From: an uncultured Rhodospirillaceae bacterium
GTDB taxonomy: Bacteria > Pseudomonadota > Alphaproteobacteria > Reyranellales > Reyranellaceae
NCBI GenBank assembly: GCA_945952105.1
Contig: CAMFGZ010000011.1
Span: 1 to 64,000 of the forward strand
DNA: 64,000 nucleotides
Direction: 5' to 3'
Part shown: in pieces, positions 7,226 through 16,327 of the stretch
How positions within the stretch are numbered: position 1 is the stretch's first letter
Layout: each line of letters opens with the position of its first letter
Made by a program: the position numbers and the translations under genes
Notes under the pieces: model-generated
The model's input: only the letters and a program-made list of their open reading frames with translations
The model's database searches: none
What the model was told of the DNA's origin: nothing

Positions 7226-7960
7226 TCAGCCCTTCTTCGCGCCGTAGGTGCCACCCGAGTTGATCGCGCGGATCTCGGCGGCAGTCTTGGCCTTGCGCAT
7301 CTTCTCGAGTTTCTCGGCCTCGTCGGCCAGCATCGCCTGGGCGTTCTTAAGGACCGCCCGGGCATGCTGGGCGGGGAACTTCACGGCGCCGTTCTCGTCC
7401 ATGTGGATCAGCTCGCCCGGCGCCACGTCCATGCCGCCGACCGACACCGGCGCGTTGACCGACTGGACCGCCATGTCGCCATGTCCGGCCGTGACGCCAC
7501 CCAGCAGCATCTGGAACTTCATGCGGCGGATTGCATCGACGTCGCGCGAGGGGCCGTTCGACAGCAGGCCGACGCAGCCCACGGCCTGCATCGACGTCGT
7601 CATCATTTCGCCGGCAAGGCCCGCCTTGTTCATCAGCTCGGGCGGCCACTTCTGCTGGATGACCAGGATGGTCGGCTTCTTCATGGCGTCCAGCGCGTCG
7701 ACCACGTCCATGAAGCTGAGCCGGCCGGCGAAGTTGGGATCGGGCAGCCCGTACACGCAGGTCACGGCATAGCCGATGATCGCGCCCATCTCCGGGTACA
7801 TGCAGCGGATCGATGTGTCCGTGTACCAGTTCTCGGTCCAGGGATTGTAGAGGCCGAGGCAGAGGGGATTCTTCGGATAGGTGGCCACCACGTTGGTGAT
7901 GGTCGGCGTGTCGATCTTGCGCAGTTCGGCGAACAGCTGGTCTTCGGAAAGCTCGGACAT
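7226..7960 (-). CDS. RraA-family aldolase/decarboxylase-like protein
   Basis: This 244-residue protein has the RraA/HMG-aldolase fold signature: the GAIIGYAVT strand, then NGPSRDVDAIRRM with Arg139 and Asp140, which in characterised members bind substrate carboxylate and divalent metal, and GELIHMDENGAVKFP near the C-terminus. Members include 4-hydroxy-4-methyl-2-oxoglutarate aldolases and the RNase E regulator RraA. At this length, with the catalytic Arg-Asp pair, an aldolase or decarboxylase on a small keto acid is more likely than RNA regulation. Older annotations call such proteins dimethylmenaquinone methyltransferase, which is not supported. It begins 91 bases after chaA and is followed by the cyclase. 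Confidence 0.85.
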   Translation of the reverse strand: MSELSEDQLFAELRKIDTPTITNVVATYPKNPLCLGLYNPWTENWYTDTSIRCMYPEMGAIIGYAVTCVYGLPDPNFAGRLSFMDVVDALDAMKKPTILVIQQKWPPELMNKAGLAGEMMTTSMQAVGCVGLLSNGPSRDVDAIRRMKFQMLLGGVTAGHGDMAVQSVNAPVSVGGMDVAPGELIHMDENGAVKFPAQHARAVLKNAQAMLADEAEKLEKMRKAKTAAEIRAINSGGTYGAKKG

Positions 7961-8051
7961 GTCGGTTGTTTCCCCCTGGGTACGGCTCAGTTATTCGCGC
8001 GAAAGGAGGCGGCCGGCAAGGCCCCTGCCCGGCCCGCTCCTCCCCCTCGCG

Positions 8052-9152
8052 TCACGGCACGAAAATCAGGAAGACGAAGGTCGCGAAAAGCACGAGATGC
8101 ACGAAGCCCGGCAGGATGTTGGTCCGGCCGCCGCCGAAGGTCACGAGGCTGACGCCGAAGGTGAGCGTCAGCAGAACGATGTCGTGAGTATCGATGCCGA
8201 GCGCCAGCGGCTGGTCCAGTATCATTGCCAGCAGGCTCACCGCGGGGATGGTCAGGCCGATCGTGGCGAGCGAGGAGCCGAGCGCCAGGTTCAGGCTCTT
8301 CTGAAGCTGGTTGCCGCGTGCAGCCCGCAGCGCGGCCAGGGTCTCGGGAAGGAGCACCAGCAGCGCGACCAGCAGGCCCACGGCATCGAGGGGCGCGCCG
8401 ACCGCGGTCACGACGGTCTCGACGGAGCCCGCGAAGCCCTTTGCCAGAAGGACGACGGCCACCAGTGCGACGACGAGCTGGCCGACGCTCTCCCAGAACT
8501 CCGCCGGCGTCGGGCCACTGCCTGGCTCGGCATGCCCCTCCCCGGAATCCGAGAGGAAGTAGTCGCGATGGCGGATCGTCTGGACGTAGAGGAAGACGCC
8601 ATAGAGAACGAGGGTGACGAAGCTCACGAAAACGAGCTGGGTCGGCGAATAGAACGCGCCCGGCGCGCTGGTCGTGTAGGTCGGCAGGATCAGCGTCAGC
8701 GTGGCGAGCGGCATCAGCACGACGAGATAGGCGTTGGCACCCGGCAACCGGAAGCCCTGCTCGCCGTAGCGAAGCCCTCCCACGATCAGGCAAAGACCCA
8801 CCATGCCGTTGCAGACGACCATGATCACGGAAAAGACCGTCTCGCGCGCCAATCCTTCGTTGCCCTCGCCTGCCAGCATGATCGACAGGATCAGCGCGAC
8901 CTCGATCACCGTCACGGCCACCGTCAGCACCAGGGTGCCGTAGGGCTCGCCCAGGCGATGGGCGATGACGTCGGCGTGGTGGACCGAGGAAAACACCGTC
9001 GCCATCAGCACCGCGAGTTCGATGACGGGCAGTGCGGTGACCATCGTGGGCGAGAGCGAACCTCGCCCGATGACCAGGGAGATGGCCAGCGCGACCAGGA
9101 GTCCCAGCCCAGGAACCAGCCGCCACGGCAGGTGCTTGCGCGTGCTCGCCAT
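8052..9152 (-). CDS. chaA: ChaA-type calcium/cation:proton antiporter
   Basis: This 366-residue inner-membrane protein has about 11 hydrophobic segments in two repeats. Each repeat carries the CaCA-superfamily signature: GEPYGTLVLTVAVTVIEVAL in the first, and PETLAALRAARGNQLQKSLN followed by LALGSSLATIG in the second, with the acidic residues that coordinate the cation. ChaA exchanges Ca2+ (and Na+/K+ in Escherichia coli) for protons. Its start lies 3 bases after the livM stop, so it appears to be the last gene of the LIV transporter operon. That is an unusual partner, because chaA is normally monocistronic. Confidence 0.9.
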   Translation of the reverse strand: MASTRKHLPWRLVPGLGLLVALAISLVIGRGSLSPTMVTALPVIELAVLMATVFSSVHHADVIAHRLGEPYGTLVLTVAVTVIEVALILSIMLAGEGNEGLARETVFSVIMVVCNGMVGLCLIVGGLRYGEQGFRLPGANAYLVVLMPLATLTLILPTYTTSAPGAFYSPTQLVFVSFVTLVLYGVFLYVQTIRHRDYFLSDSGEGHAEPGSGPTPAEFWESVGQLVVALVAVVLLAKGFAGSVETVVTAVGAPLDAVGLLVALLVLLPETLAALRAARGNQLQKSLNLALGSSLATIGLTIPAVSLLAMILDQPLALGIDTHDIVLLTLTFGVSLVTFGGGRTNILPGFVHLVLFATFVFLIFVP

Positions 9153-9155
9153 CGT

Positions 9156-10085
9156 TCAGCGTGCCTGCCGCCGCTTCCACCAGTCCGCGAGTTCGCCGAC
9201 GACGCCCTTGCGGAAGGCCAGCACGATGACCACGAAGATGGCCCCCTGGATCACCAGCACGAACTCGCCGGTGAAGGCCAGGTAGTTCTGCATGGTGACG
9301 ATGATGAAGGCGCCGACCACCGGTCCTATGATGGTGCCGAGGCCGCCGACCAGTGCCATCAGAACGACCTCTCCCGAGGTCGAGGCCGCTACGTCGGTGA
9401 GAGTCGCGAACTGCTGCACCATCGCCTTGGTGGCGCCGGCCAGGCCGGCGAGCGCCGCCGACAGGACGAAGGCCAACAGCTTGTAGCGGTCGGCTTCGTA
9501 GCCCAGCGACTTGGCGCGCTGCTCGTTGTCGCGGATCGCCTTCAGCACTTGTCCGAAGGGCGAATGGATGGTGCGGTAGATGGCCGCGTAGCCGAACAGG
9601 AAGATCGCCAGCACGACGTAGTACAGCACCTTGTCGTCCTTGATCGGGATCAGCCCGCCCAGCAGCGCCGTGCGCGGAATGCCCTGCAAGCCGTCCTCAC
9701 CGCCGGTGAACGGCGCCTGGATGCAGAAGAAGTAGACCATCTGCGCGAACGCGAGCGTGATCATGGCGAAATAAATGCCCTGGCGACGGATCGCCAGCGC
9801 CCCGGTCACGAGACCCAGCAGCGCCGCGCCCGCGACGCCCGCCAGCAGGCCGGCCTCGGGGGCGAGGTTCCATGCCTTCACGACATGACCGTAGAAGTAG
9901 CCCGCCATGCCGAAGAACATGGCGTGGCCGAAGCTCATGAGGCCCGCATAACCCAGCAGCAGGTTGAAGGCGCAGGCGAAGAGCGCGAAGCACAGCGCCT
10001 TCATCAGGAAGACGGGATAGGCGAACAGTGGCGCGACGAGCGCCAGCACGATCAGGAGGGCGTAGCCGATGCGGGTCGCGTTCAT
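9156..10085 (-). CDS. livM: LIV-type ABC transporter permease LivM
   Basis: This 309-residue membrane protein is one of the two permease subunits of a branched-chain amino acid (HAAT family) ABC importer. Typical features are NLLLGYAGLMSFGHAMFFG near the N-terminus, ALAIRRQGIYFAMITLAFAQ, the GGEDGLQGIP segment and the cytoplasmic loop AIRDNEQRAKSLGY, which contacts the ATPase. The ATG at 10085 overlaps the livH stop in an ATGA, implying translational coupling; a longer open frame to 10607 is only a shadow of livH. The order in transcription is livG-livF-livH-livM-chaA. Confidence 0.93.
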   Translation of the reverse strand: MNATRIGYALLIVLALVAPLFAYPVFLMKALCFALFACAFNLLLGYAGLMSFGHAMFFGMAGYFYGHVVKAWNLAPEAGLLAGVAGAALLGLVTGALAIRRQGIYFAMITLAFAQMVYFFCIQAPFTGGEDGLQGIPRTALLGGLIPIKDDKVLYYVVLAIFLFGYAAIYRTIHSPFGQVLKAIRDNEQRAKSLGYEADRYKLLAFVLSAALAGLAGATKAMVQQFATLTDVAASTSGEVVLMALVGGLGTIIGPVVGAFIIVTMQNYLAFTGEFVLVIQGAIFVVIVLAFRKGVVGELADWWKRRQAR

Positions 10086-10963
10086 TTGGTCTGCCCGAAC
10101 AGGCCGGCCGGCTTGATCAGCAGGACGAGCGCCATGACGACGAAGATCACCGTGTTGGACGCCGGCGGATAGAACACCTTGGTCAATCCCTCGACGAGGC
10201 CGAGGCCGAAGCCGGTGACGATCGAGCCCATGATTGATCCCATGCCGCCGATCACCACGACCGCGAAGACGACCAGCACGAGGTTGACGCCCATCAGCGC
10301 CGAGACCTGCTGGATCGGCGCCGCCAGCACCCCGGCCAGCGCCGCCAGGGCGACGCCCAGCCCGTAGGTGAGCGTGATCAGGCGCGGCACGTTGATGCCG
10401 AAGGCCCGCACCAGAGTGGGGTTCTCGGTGGCGGCCCGCAGATAGGCGCCGAGCTTGGTGCGCTCGATGCCGTACCAGGTGGCGAGGCAGATCACGAGCG
10501 CCGCCACGACGACGAAGCCGCGATAGGTCGGCAGGAACATGAAGCCAAGATTGAAGCCGCCGGGAATCGGATTGGGATAGGGCGCGCCCGAGGAGCCCCA
10601 TTTCCACTGGAACAGGCCCTCGATCACCAGCGCCAGGCCGAAGGTCAGCAGGAAGCCGTACAGGTGATCGAGATGGTATATTCGTTTCAGCAACAGCTTC
10701 TCGAGCACGATGCCGAACAGGCCCACGATGATCGGCGCCAGGACCAGCGAGGCCCAGAACGGCACGTCCAGGATGCCGAGCAGCAGCCAGGCCGCGAAGG
10801 CGCCCATCATGTACTGCGCGCCATGCGTGAAGTTGATGACGTTCAGCATGCCGAAGATCACGGCGAGGCCGAGGCTCAGCATGGCGTAGAAGGCGCCGTT
10901 GATCAGGCCGAGCAGCAGCTGGCCGAACAGCGCCTGCGGGGGAATGCCCAGAAGTTCGAACAT
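10082..10963 (-). CDS. livH: LIV-type ABC transporter permease LivH
   Basis: This 293-residue permease starts MFELLGIPPQALFGQLLLGLINGAFYAMLSLGLAV, the usual LivH N-terminus. The family segment INFTHGAQYMMGAF is present, as is the ATPase-contact loop RAATENPTLVRAFGINV. It pairs with LivM to form the membrane channel. It begins 7 bases after the livF stop and overlaps livM by 4 bases. Confidence 0.93.
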   Translation of the reverse strand: MFELLGIPPQALFGQLLLGLINGAFYAMLSLGLAVIFGMLNVINFTHGAQYMMGAFAAWLLLGILDVPFWASLVLAPIIVGLFGIVLEKLLLKRIYHLDHLYGFLLTFGLALVIEGLFQWKWGSSGAPYPNPIPGGFNLGFMFLPTYRGFVVVAALVICLATWYGIERTKLGAYLRAATENPTLVRAFGINVPRLITLTYGLGVALAALAGVLAAPIQQVSALMGVNLVLVVFAVVVIGGMGSIMGSIVTGFGLGLVEGLTKVFYPPASNTVIFVVMALVLLIKPAGLFGQTK

Positions 10964-10970
10964 GGCGGCC

Positions 10971-11675
10971 TCACACCCCCAGATAGGATTGCAGCTTGCC
11001 GATGCTCTGCTGCACGTCGCTCGACGCCACCGTGTCGATCACGCGACCGTCCTCCATCACATAGTGGCGGTCCGCGACCGTGGCCGCGAAATGGAAGTTC
11101 TGCTCGACCAGCAGGATGGTGAAGCCCCGGCTCTTGAGCTGGCGGATGATCTCGCCGATGCGCTGGACGATGACCGGCGCCAGGCCCTCGGTCGGCTCGT
11201 CCAGCAGCAGCAGATTGGCGCCGGTGCGCAGGATCCGTCCGATGGCCAGCATCTGCTGCTCGCCCCCCGACAGTTTGGTGCCCTGGCTGTGACGACGCTC
11301 CAGCAGGTTGGGAAAGAGCTTGTAGATCTCTTCGATGCTGAGGCCGCCCGGCTTTACGACCGGCGGCAGGCGCAGGTTCTCGTCGACGTTGAGGCTCGAG
11401 AAGATGCCGCGCTCCTCGGGGCAGTAGGCGATGCCGAGGCGGGCGATGTGATCGGAGGTCATGCCGATCGTCTCGCGGCCCTCGAAGGCGATCGAGCCCG
11501 TGCGCTTGCCCAGGATGCCCATGATCGAGCGCAGGGTCGTGGTCTTTCCCGCGCCGTTGCGTCCCAGCAGCGTCACGAGTTCGCCGCGCCGGATCTCGAA
11601 GTCGACGCCATGCAGGATATGCGACTCGCCGTACCAGGCCTGCAGGCCGGCGACCTTCAACAGTGTCTCAGCCAT
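10971..11675 (-). CDS. livF: LIV-type ABC transporter ATPase LivF
   Basis: This 234-residue ATPase has Walker A GRNGAGKTT, the Q-loop region with CPEERGIFSSLNVDENL, signature LSGGEQQMLAIGR, Walker B LLLLDEPTEGL and H-loop-region residues in LLVEQNF. It is the second ATPase of the LIV importer. The ATG at 11675 overlaps the livG stop by 8 bases. An upstream in-frame ATG at 11690 (MSEPVMAET) would extend the protein by five residues and cannot be excluded. Confidence 0.93.
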   Translation of the reverse strand: MAETLLKVAGLQAWYGESHILHGVDFEIRRGELVTLLGRNGAGKTTTLRSIMGILGKRTGSIAFEGRETIGMTSDHIARLGIAYCPEERGIFSSLNVDENLRLPPVVKPGGLSIEEIYKLFPNLLERRHSQGTKLSGGEQQMLAIGRILRTGANLLLLDEPTEGLAPVIVQRIGEIIRQLKSRGFTILLVEQNFHFAATVADRHYVMEDGRVIDTVASSDVQQSIGKLQSYLGV

Positions 11676-12426
11676 GACCGGTTCCGACATAAGCCTCGAC
11701 GACGGCGGGATGCTTGGAGACCGTGGCATACGGCCCCTCGGCCAGCACTTCGCCACGCGCCAGCACGGTGATCGTGTCCGAGAGATCGGCGACGACGGAC
11801 ATGTTGTGCTCGACCATCAGGACGGTGCGGTCCTTCGCGACTGTGCGGATCAGGGAGGCGATGCGCTTGATGTCTTCCTGCCCGAGGCCGGCCATCGGCT
11901 CGTCGAGCAGCATCATCTCGGGCTCCAGCGCCAGGGTCGTGGCGATTTCGAGGGCCCTCTTGCGCCCATAGGGAAGGTCGATCGCCTGCGCCTCCGCGAA
12001 CTCAGCGAGGCCCACGGCATCCACCAGCTCCATCGCGCGCGCATCGAGACGGGCGAGCACGCGCTCGGACCGCCAGAACTGGAAGGAGATGCCGAGCTTG
12101 CGTTGCAGGGCGACGCGGACGTTCTCGCGAACGCTGAGATGGGGAAACACGGCAGAAATCTGGAAGGACCTGGCCAGGCCCATGCGGGCGATGGCCGCCG
12201 GAGAACTGCCGGTGATGTTGCGTCCGTTGAAGTGAATCTGACCGGCCGTCGGCGACAGGAAGTGCGTCAGCAGGTTGAAGCACGTGGTCTTGCCCGCGCC
12301 ATTTGGCCCGATCAGCGCGTGAATTGTGTGGCGTTTGATCCGCAGATTGACGTTCTTGACCGCGATGAAGCCCTTGAACTCCTTCGTCAGTCCGGTCGCC
12401 TCGAGAATTATTTCTTCGTTGGCCAT
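11668..12426 (-). CDS. livG: LIV-type ABC transporter ATPase LivG
   Basis: This 252-residue ATPase has Walker A GPNGAGKTT, the LivG-type insertion with GLARSFQISAVFPHLSVRENV, Walker B MMLLDEPMAGL and the VLMVEHNM switch. The signature reads LPYGRKRALEI in place of LSGGQ; variants of this type are normal in LivG. It is the first gene of the operon livGFHM-chaA. A 123-bp divergent gap separates it from the binding-protein gene at 12550, so a shared control region is likely. Confidence 0.93.
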   Translation of the reverse strand: MANEEIILEATGLTKEFKGFIAVKNVNLRIKRHTIHALIGPNGAGKTTCFNLLTHFLSPTAGQIHFNGRNITGSSPAAIARMGLARSFQISAVFPHLSVRENVRVALQRKLGISFQFWRSERVLARLDARAMELVDAVGLAEFAEAQAIDLPYGRKRALEIATTLALEPEMMLLDEPMAGLGQEDIKRIASLIRTVAKDRTVLMVEHNMSVVADLSDTITVLARGEVLAEGPYATVSKHPAVVEAYVGTGHG

Positions 12427-12549
12427 CGGCTCTCCCTGTACCGCGAATTAATCGGAGCTTTGTCCGTCTGTCCAGCACTGGCGTCGGCTTCGCGCCGCGG
12501 CTAGATTTCGGCCACTAGAAACGGGGAAGACATTGGGAGGATCGAGATC

Positions 12550-13776
12550 ATGAAGTTCAGCACAACCATTCGGCAGGCCGGAGCGGCAGCGGCCGCCGTC
12601 GGCCTGGCCGTCGCCGGGCTGGCGGCCTATGCCCAGGCGCAGGCTCCCCAGCCGCTCAAGATCGGCGTCATGGAAGGCTTTTCGGGAGTCTACGGCGACC
12701 TCACACAGGGCGAAGTCGAGGCCATGCAGATGGCGATCGACGATTTCGGCGGGAAGGTCCTCGGCCGCCCGATCGAGATCCTGCAGGCCGATCATCAGAC
12801 CAAGCCCGACGTGGGCGCGGCGATCGCCCGCAAATGGTACGACGTCGACGGTGTGAAGATGATCACCGGTATCGGTACCTCGTCGGTGGCCCTTGCGGTG
12901 CGCAAGATTGCCCAGGAAAAGGGCATGATCGACATCAACACCGGCGCGGCCTCGGCCGACCTGACCGGCCCGGCCTGCTCGGAGACCGGTGCACACTGGG
13001 TGTACGACACCTACTCGCTGGCCAAGGTGACCGGCGGCGCCGTCGTGAAGGACGGTGGCGACTCCTGGTACTTCCTCACCGCCGACTATGCGTTCGGCCA
13101 TGCTCTCGAGCGTGACGTGACCGCGGTCGTGACGGCGGCCGGCGGCAAGGTCGTGGGCGGCGTGAAGCATCCGCTCAGCACGCAGGATTTCTCGTCCTTC
13201 CTGCTGCAGGCCCAGGCCTCGAAGGCCAAGGTCATCGGCCTCGCCAACGCGGGCCAGGACACGATCAACTCGATCAAGCAGGCCGGCGAGTTCGGCATCA
13301 CCAAGGGCGGCCAGCGCCTCGCCGGCCTCCTGGTCTTCTCGACCGACGTCGCCGCGCTCACCCTGCCGGTGGCGCAGGGCCTCGTCCTCACCGAGGCGTT
13401 CTACTGGGATCTCAACGACGAGACCCGCGCCTGGACCAAGCGCTTCCGCGCCAAGAAGGACAAGATCCCCAGCATGCTCACGGTCGGCGTCTACAGCTCG
13501 ACCCTGCATTACCTCAAGGCCGTGCAGGCCGCCGGCACCGACGATCCCAAGGCGGTGATGGCGAAGATGCGGGAGATCCCCGTCAACGACGTCATGACCA
13601 AGAACGGCAAGCTGCGCGAGGACGGCCGCCTGGAGCGTGACATGTACCTCTTCCAGGTGAAGACGCCGGCGGAGTCCAAGAGCAAGGACGACATCTACAA
13701 GCTGATCGCCACGGTGCCGGGCAACGAGGCCTACCGTCCGATGAAGGACGGCAAGTGCCCGTTCGTGAAGAACTGA
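12550..13776 (+). CDS. LIV-type ABC transporter substrate-binding protein
   Basis: This 408-residue periplasmic protein has a signal peptide (about 1-30, cleavage after AYAQAQA) and a type I periplasmic-binding fold beginning PLKIGVMEGFSGVYGDLTQG. It belongs to the Peripla_BP_6 (LivK-like) group; the ligand could be an amino acid, amide, urea or an aromatic acid, since this group is broad. GGGAGGATCGAG precedes the ATG. It is divergent from livGFHM, whose products it presumably serves, and a strong terminator follows its stop. Confidence 0.9.
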   Translation: MKFSTTIRQAGAAAAAVGLAVAGLAAYAQAQAPQPLKIGVMEGFSGVYGDLTQGEVEAMQMAIDDFGGKVLGRPIEILQADHQTKPDVGAAIARKWYDVDGVKMITGIGTSSVALAVRKIAQEKGMIDINTGAASADLTGPACSETGAHWVYDTYSLAKVTGGAVVKDGGDSWYFLTADYAFGHALERDVTAVVTAAGGKVVGGVKHPLSTQDFSSFLLQAQASKAKVIGLANAGQDTINSIKQAGEFGITKGGQRLAGLLVFSTDVAALTLPVAQGLVLTEAFYWDLNDETRAWTKRFRAKKDKIPSMLTVGVYSSTLHYLKAVQAAGTDDPKAVMAKMREIPVNDVMTKNGKLREDGRLERDMYLFQVKTPAESKSKDDIYKLIATVPGNEAYRPMKDGKCPFVKN

Positions 13777-13802
13777 TCCTTCGCGGATCGCGACAACGAG
13801 AA

Positions 13803-13828
13803 GGGGCGCCTCAGGGCGCCCCTTTTTT
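13803..13828 (+). terminator. Rho-independent terminator
   Basis: A perfect 8-bp stem (GGGGCGCC 13803-13810, GGCGCCCC 13815-13822) with a TCAG loop is followed by six T. It begins 27 bases after the stop codon of the LIV binding-protein gene. Confidence 0.92.
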
Positions 13829-13856
13829 GTGAGCCATTCTTTCTTCGGCGCTCCCG

Positions 13857-13906
13857 GACATTGCTTCGCAATGTCGTGACGCTCATTGGCCGAGCTTCGT
13901 TCGGCC
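13857..13906. repeat. Two tandem hairpins
   Basis: GACATTGC/GCAATGTC (13857-13864 with 13868-13875, 3-base loop) and GGCCGA/TCGGCC (13888-13893 with 13901-13906) lie just after the stop of the Bug gene transcribed leftward. There is no T-run, so they may stabilise the transcript end or be an interspersed palindromic repeat. Confidence 0.5.
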
Positions 13907-13908
13907 TG

Positions 13909-14886
13909 CTACTCGATCTTGATGTTGGCGGCCTTCACCACCTTGCGCCACGCCTCGATCTCGCTCTTGGTGAAGTCCATCAGCCCCTCGGGCGTGGTGA
14001 AGCTCGGGGCGCCGCCCATGTTCTCGAGCTTGGCCAGGATCTCCGGCGAGGTGCCAGCGGCGATGATGTCCTTGTTGAGCTTGACGATGACGTCGCGCGG
14101 CGTGCCCTTGGGCGCATAGAAGGCCGACCAGGTGGTGAACAGAAGTTCCGGCATCCCGGCCTGCGATGCGCTCGGCACGCCGGGCAGCGCCGGGTAGGGT
14201 TCGGACTGCGTCACGGCCAGCGCGTCGGCCCAGCCTGACGCCAGGATCATCTTGGCGCTGCCGGTGTCGCAGATCATGAAGCTGATGATGCCGTTGTTGA
14301 GGTCGGGCGCGGCCTGCTGGTTGTTCTTGTAGGAGACGGACACCGCATCGACGCCCGCCTGCATGCGGTAGAGCTCGCCCGCCACCCTCGCGGAGATCGC
14401 GCCCGAGCCGAAATTGTGCTTGCCGGGCTCGGCCTTGAGCCTGGCCGTCAGCTCCGCCAGCGTCTTCACGCCGAGCTTCTTGGTCACCAGCACCGCCATT
14501 GGCACCAGGCTCATGCGCGTGATCGGCTCGAAGTCGGCGATCGGATCGTAAGGCAGCTTTTCGTAGAGCACCGGGTTGCCGGCATGCGTCATCGACGAGG
14601 TCGCGAGCAAAGTATAGCCGTCGGGCTTGGCGTTCTTCACCGCCTCGGCCGCGATGATGCCGTTGCCGCCGCCCTTGTTGTCGACCAGCACCGGCTGGCC
14701 CCAAATCTGTGAAAGCTTGTCGGCGATCACTCGCATCGTGGTGTCGGTCGAGGCGCCCGGCGGGAATGGCACCACCAGGGTGACACGCGACGCGGGAAAG
14801 TTCTGCGCACGGACTGCACTTGCCGCGACCAGGCTGGCGGCGCCCGCCAGCACGGCACGCCGGCCGCTCTTCAGCATTTTCGTCAT
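13909..14886 (-). CDS. Bug/TctC-family periplasmic binding protein
   Basis: This 325-residue protein has a Tat-like or Sec signal (RRAVLAGAASLVAASAVRAQ) and the Bug fold: RVTLVVPFPPGASTDTTMR, then NKGGGNGIIAAEAVKNAKPDGYT, with the FAPKGTP-like segment FYAPKGTPRDVIVKLN near residue 250. Bug proteins bind small carboxylates for tripartite tricarboxylate transporters. The usual YK-GG motif of the ligand loop is replaced by YKNNQQAAPDL here, so the ligand may differ. AGGGAG precedes the start at 14886. No TctA/TctB genes are nearby. It is divergent from an MFS transporter gene across 117 bases. Confidence 0.88.
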   Translation of the reverse strand: MTKMLKSGRRAVLAGAASLVAASAVRAQNFPASRVTLVVPFPPGASTDTTMRVIADKLSQIWGQPVLVDNKGGGNGIIAAEAVKNAKPDGYTLLATSSMTHAGNPVLYEKLPYDPIADFEPITRMSLVPMAVLVTKKLGVKTLAELTARLKAEPGKHNFGSGAISARVAGELYRMQAGVDAVSVSYKNNQQAAPDLNNGIISFMICDTGSAKMILASGWADALAVTQSEPYPALPGVPSASQAGMPELLFTTWSAFYAPKGTPRDVIVKLNKDIIAAGTSPEILAKLENMGGAPSFTTPEGLMDFTKSEIEAWRKVVKAANIKIE

Positions 14887-15003
14887 TCGTTTCACTCCCT
14901 TTGCATCGAGTATGGGATGGTCGCCGTTCCTTGACGAGCCATCGGCGCTCACGTCTGATGTGCGCAAGCTCGATGACAACGGGCGAGTTGGGAGTGATAT
15001 CGC

Positions 15004-16299
15004 GTGACCGTTCAGGACCGGCCCCTCAAGGGGGCCTGGGGCATGACCGCCCTGCTCTTTCTCTTCATGCTGATCAATTTCGCCGACAAGGTCGTCGTGG
15101 GCCTGGCCGCCGTTCCCCTTACACGAGATCTCGGCCTGACGCCGGAGCAGTTCGGCGACATCGGTTCGGCGTTCTTCCTGCTGTTCGCGATCTCGGCCAT
15201 CGTCGTCGGCTTCATCTCCAACCGGGTGAAGACCAAGCACACGCTGCTGGCGATGGCGATCATCTGGTCGATCGTGCAGTTCCCGATGCTGGGCATGGTG
15301 AGCCTGGAAACGCTGATCATCTGCCGCGTGATCCTGGGGGCGGGCGAAGGGCCGGCCGGACCTGTCGCGACGCACGCCATCTACAAATGGTTTCCCGACT
15401 CGCTGCGCGGATTGCCGACGGCCGTCATCGCACAGGGATCGGCCTTCGGCGTCATCATCGCCGTGCCCCTGCTCAACTGGATCATCGAGAAATATTCATG
15501 GCACTGGGCGTTCGGTGCGCTGGGAATCGCGGGCCTCGCCTGGACCGTCCTGTGGCTGATCTTCGGACGCGAAGGCACCCTCGTCGATCCGCCGGTCAGC
15601 ACCGCCGGCGGCAGCTCCGAGCGCGTGCCCTATCGCTATCTCCTCACCTGCCCCACCGTCCTCGCCGCCTGTGCCGCGGGCTTCGCCAGCTACTGGGGCC
15701 TGGCGCTCGGCCTCACCTGGTTCACATCGTACCTTGTCGCGGGCCTCGGCTTCAGCCAGAAGCTCGGCGGCAATCTCACCATCCTGCCCTGGGTCTTCGG
15801 CGCCCTCGTGGTCCTCGCGGGAGGTTACATTTCCCAGCGCCTCAAGAAGAAAGGCGTGTCGAGTCGACTATGCCGCGGCGCCCTGCCGTGTCTCACCATC
15901 GTCGCCGGCGGGTGCGTGCTTCCCTTCGTCGGCGCCATGCCCTCGGATGCCCTCAAGATCGCCGCCCTGGTCTTCGGCTCGGCCATCGGCAGCACGATCT
16001 ACGTCGTCCTGCCCATGATCATCAGCGAGCTCACCCCGCATCCGCAGCGGGCCGCAATGCTGGCCATCACCACGTCGGTCGTGACCTTCGCCGGCGTCCT
16101 CGCGCCCCGGATCATGGGTTCCATGATCCAGAACGCCGCCACTCCCATCGCGGGCTATGAGCAGGGCTACGTCATACTCGGCGTGCTGCTCCTCGCCGGC
16201 GGCCTCATCGGCCTGCTCTTCATCCGTCCCGAAAAGGATCGCAAGCGGTTGGCGGCGCATGCCGTCGCCGACCTGCCGCTCCAGCCTGCCCGCGCCTGA
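15004..16299 (+). CDS. MFS transporter, anion:cation symporter (ACS) family
   Basis: This 431-residue protein has 12 predicted membrane segments. INFADKVVVGLA in TM1, and ICRVILGAGEGPAGPVATHAIYKWFP, are typical of the ACS family, which imports organic anions such as hexuronates, phthalate or other carboxylates with H+. GTG at 15004 follows GGGAG at about 9 bases. It lies 28 bases upstream of a MetX-like secreted hydrolase gene in the same direction, and across a divergent gap from a Bug protein, which suggests one carboxylate-use locus. The substrate is not deducible. Confidence 0.88.
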   Translation: MTVQDRPLKGAWGMTALLFLFMLINFADKVVVGLAAVPLTRDLGLTPEQFGDIGSAFFLLFAISAIVVGFISNRVKTKHTLLAMAIIWSIVQFPMLGMVSLETLIICRVILGAGEGPAGPVATHAIYKWFPDSLRGLPTAVIAQGSAFGVIIAVPLLNWIIEKYSWHWAFGALGIAGLAWTVLWLIFGREGTLVDPPVSTAGGSSERVPYRYLLTCPTVLAACAAGFASYWGLALGLTWFTSYLVAGLGFSQKLGGNLTILPWVFGALVVLAGGYISQRLKKKGVSSRLCRGALPCLTIVAGGCVLPFVGAMPSDALKIAALVFGSAIGSTIYVVLPMIISELTPHPQRAAMLAITTSVVTFAGVLAPRIMGSMIQNAATPIAGYEQGYVILGVLLLAGGLIGLLFIRPEKDRKRLAAHAVADLPLQPARA

Positions 16300-16327
16300 T
16301 CTCGTCTGCCTGCCCGAGGAGGAATCG

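Noticed and set aside
10085..10607. N-terminal extension of LivM
   Set aside because: The extension lies entirely within livH in another frame; the ATGA junction gives a normal LivM.
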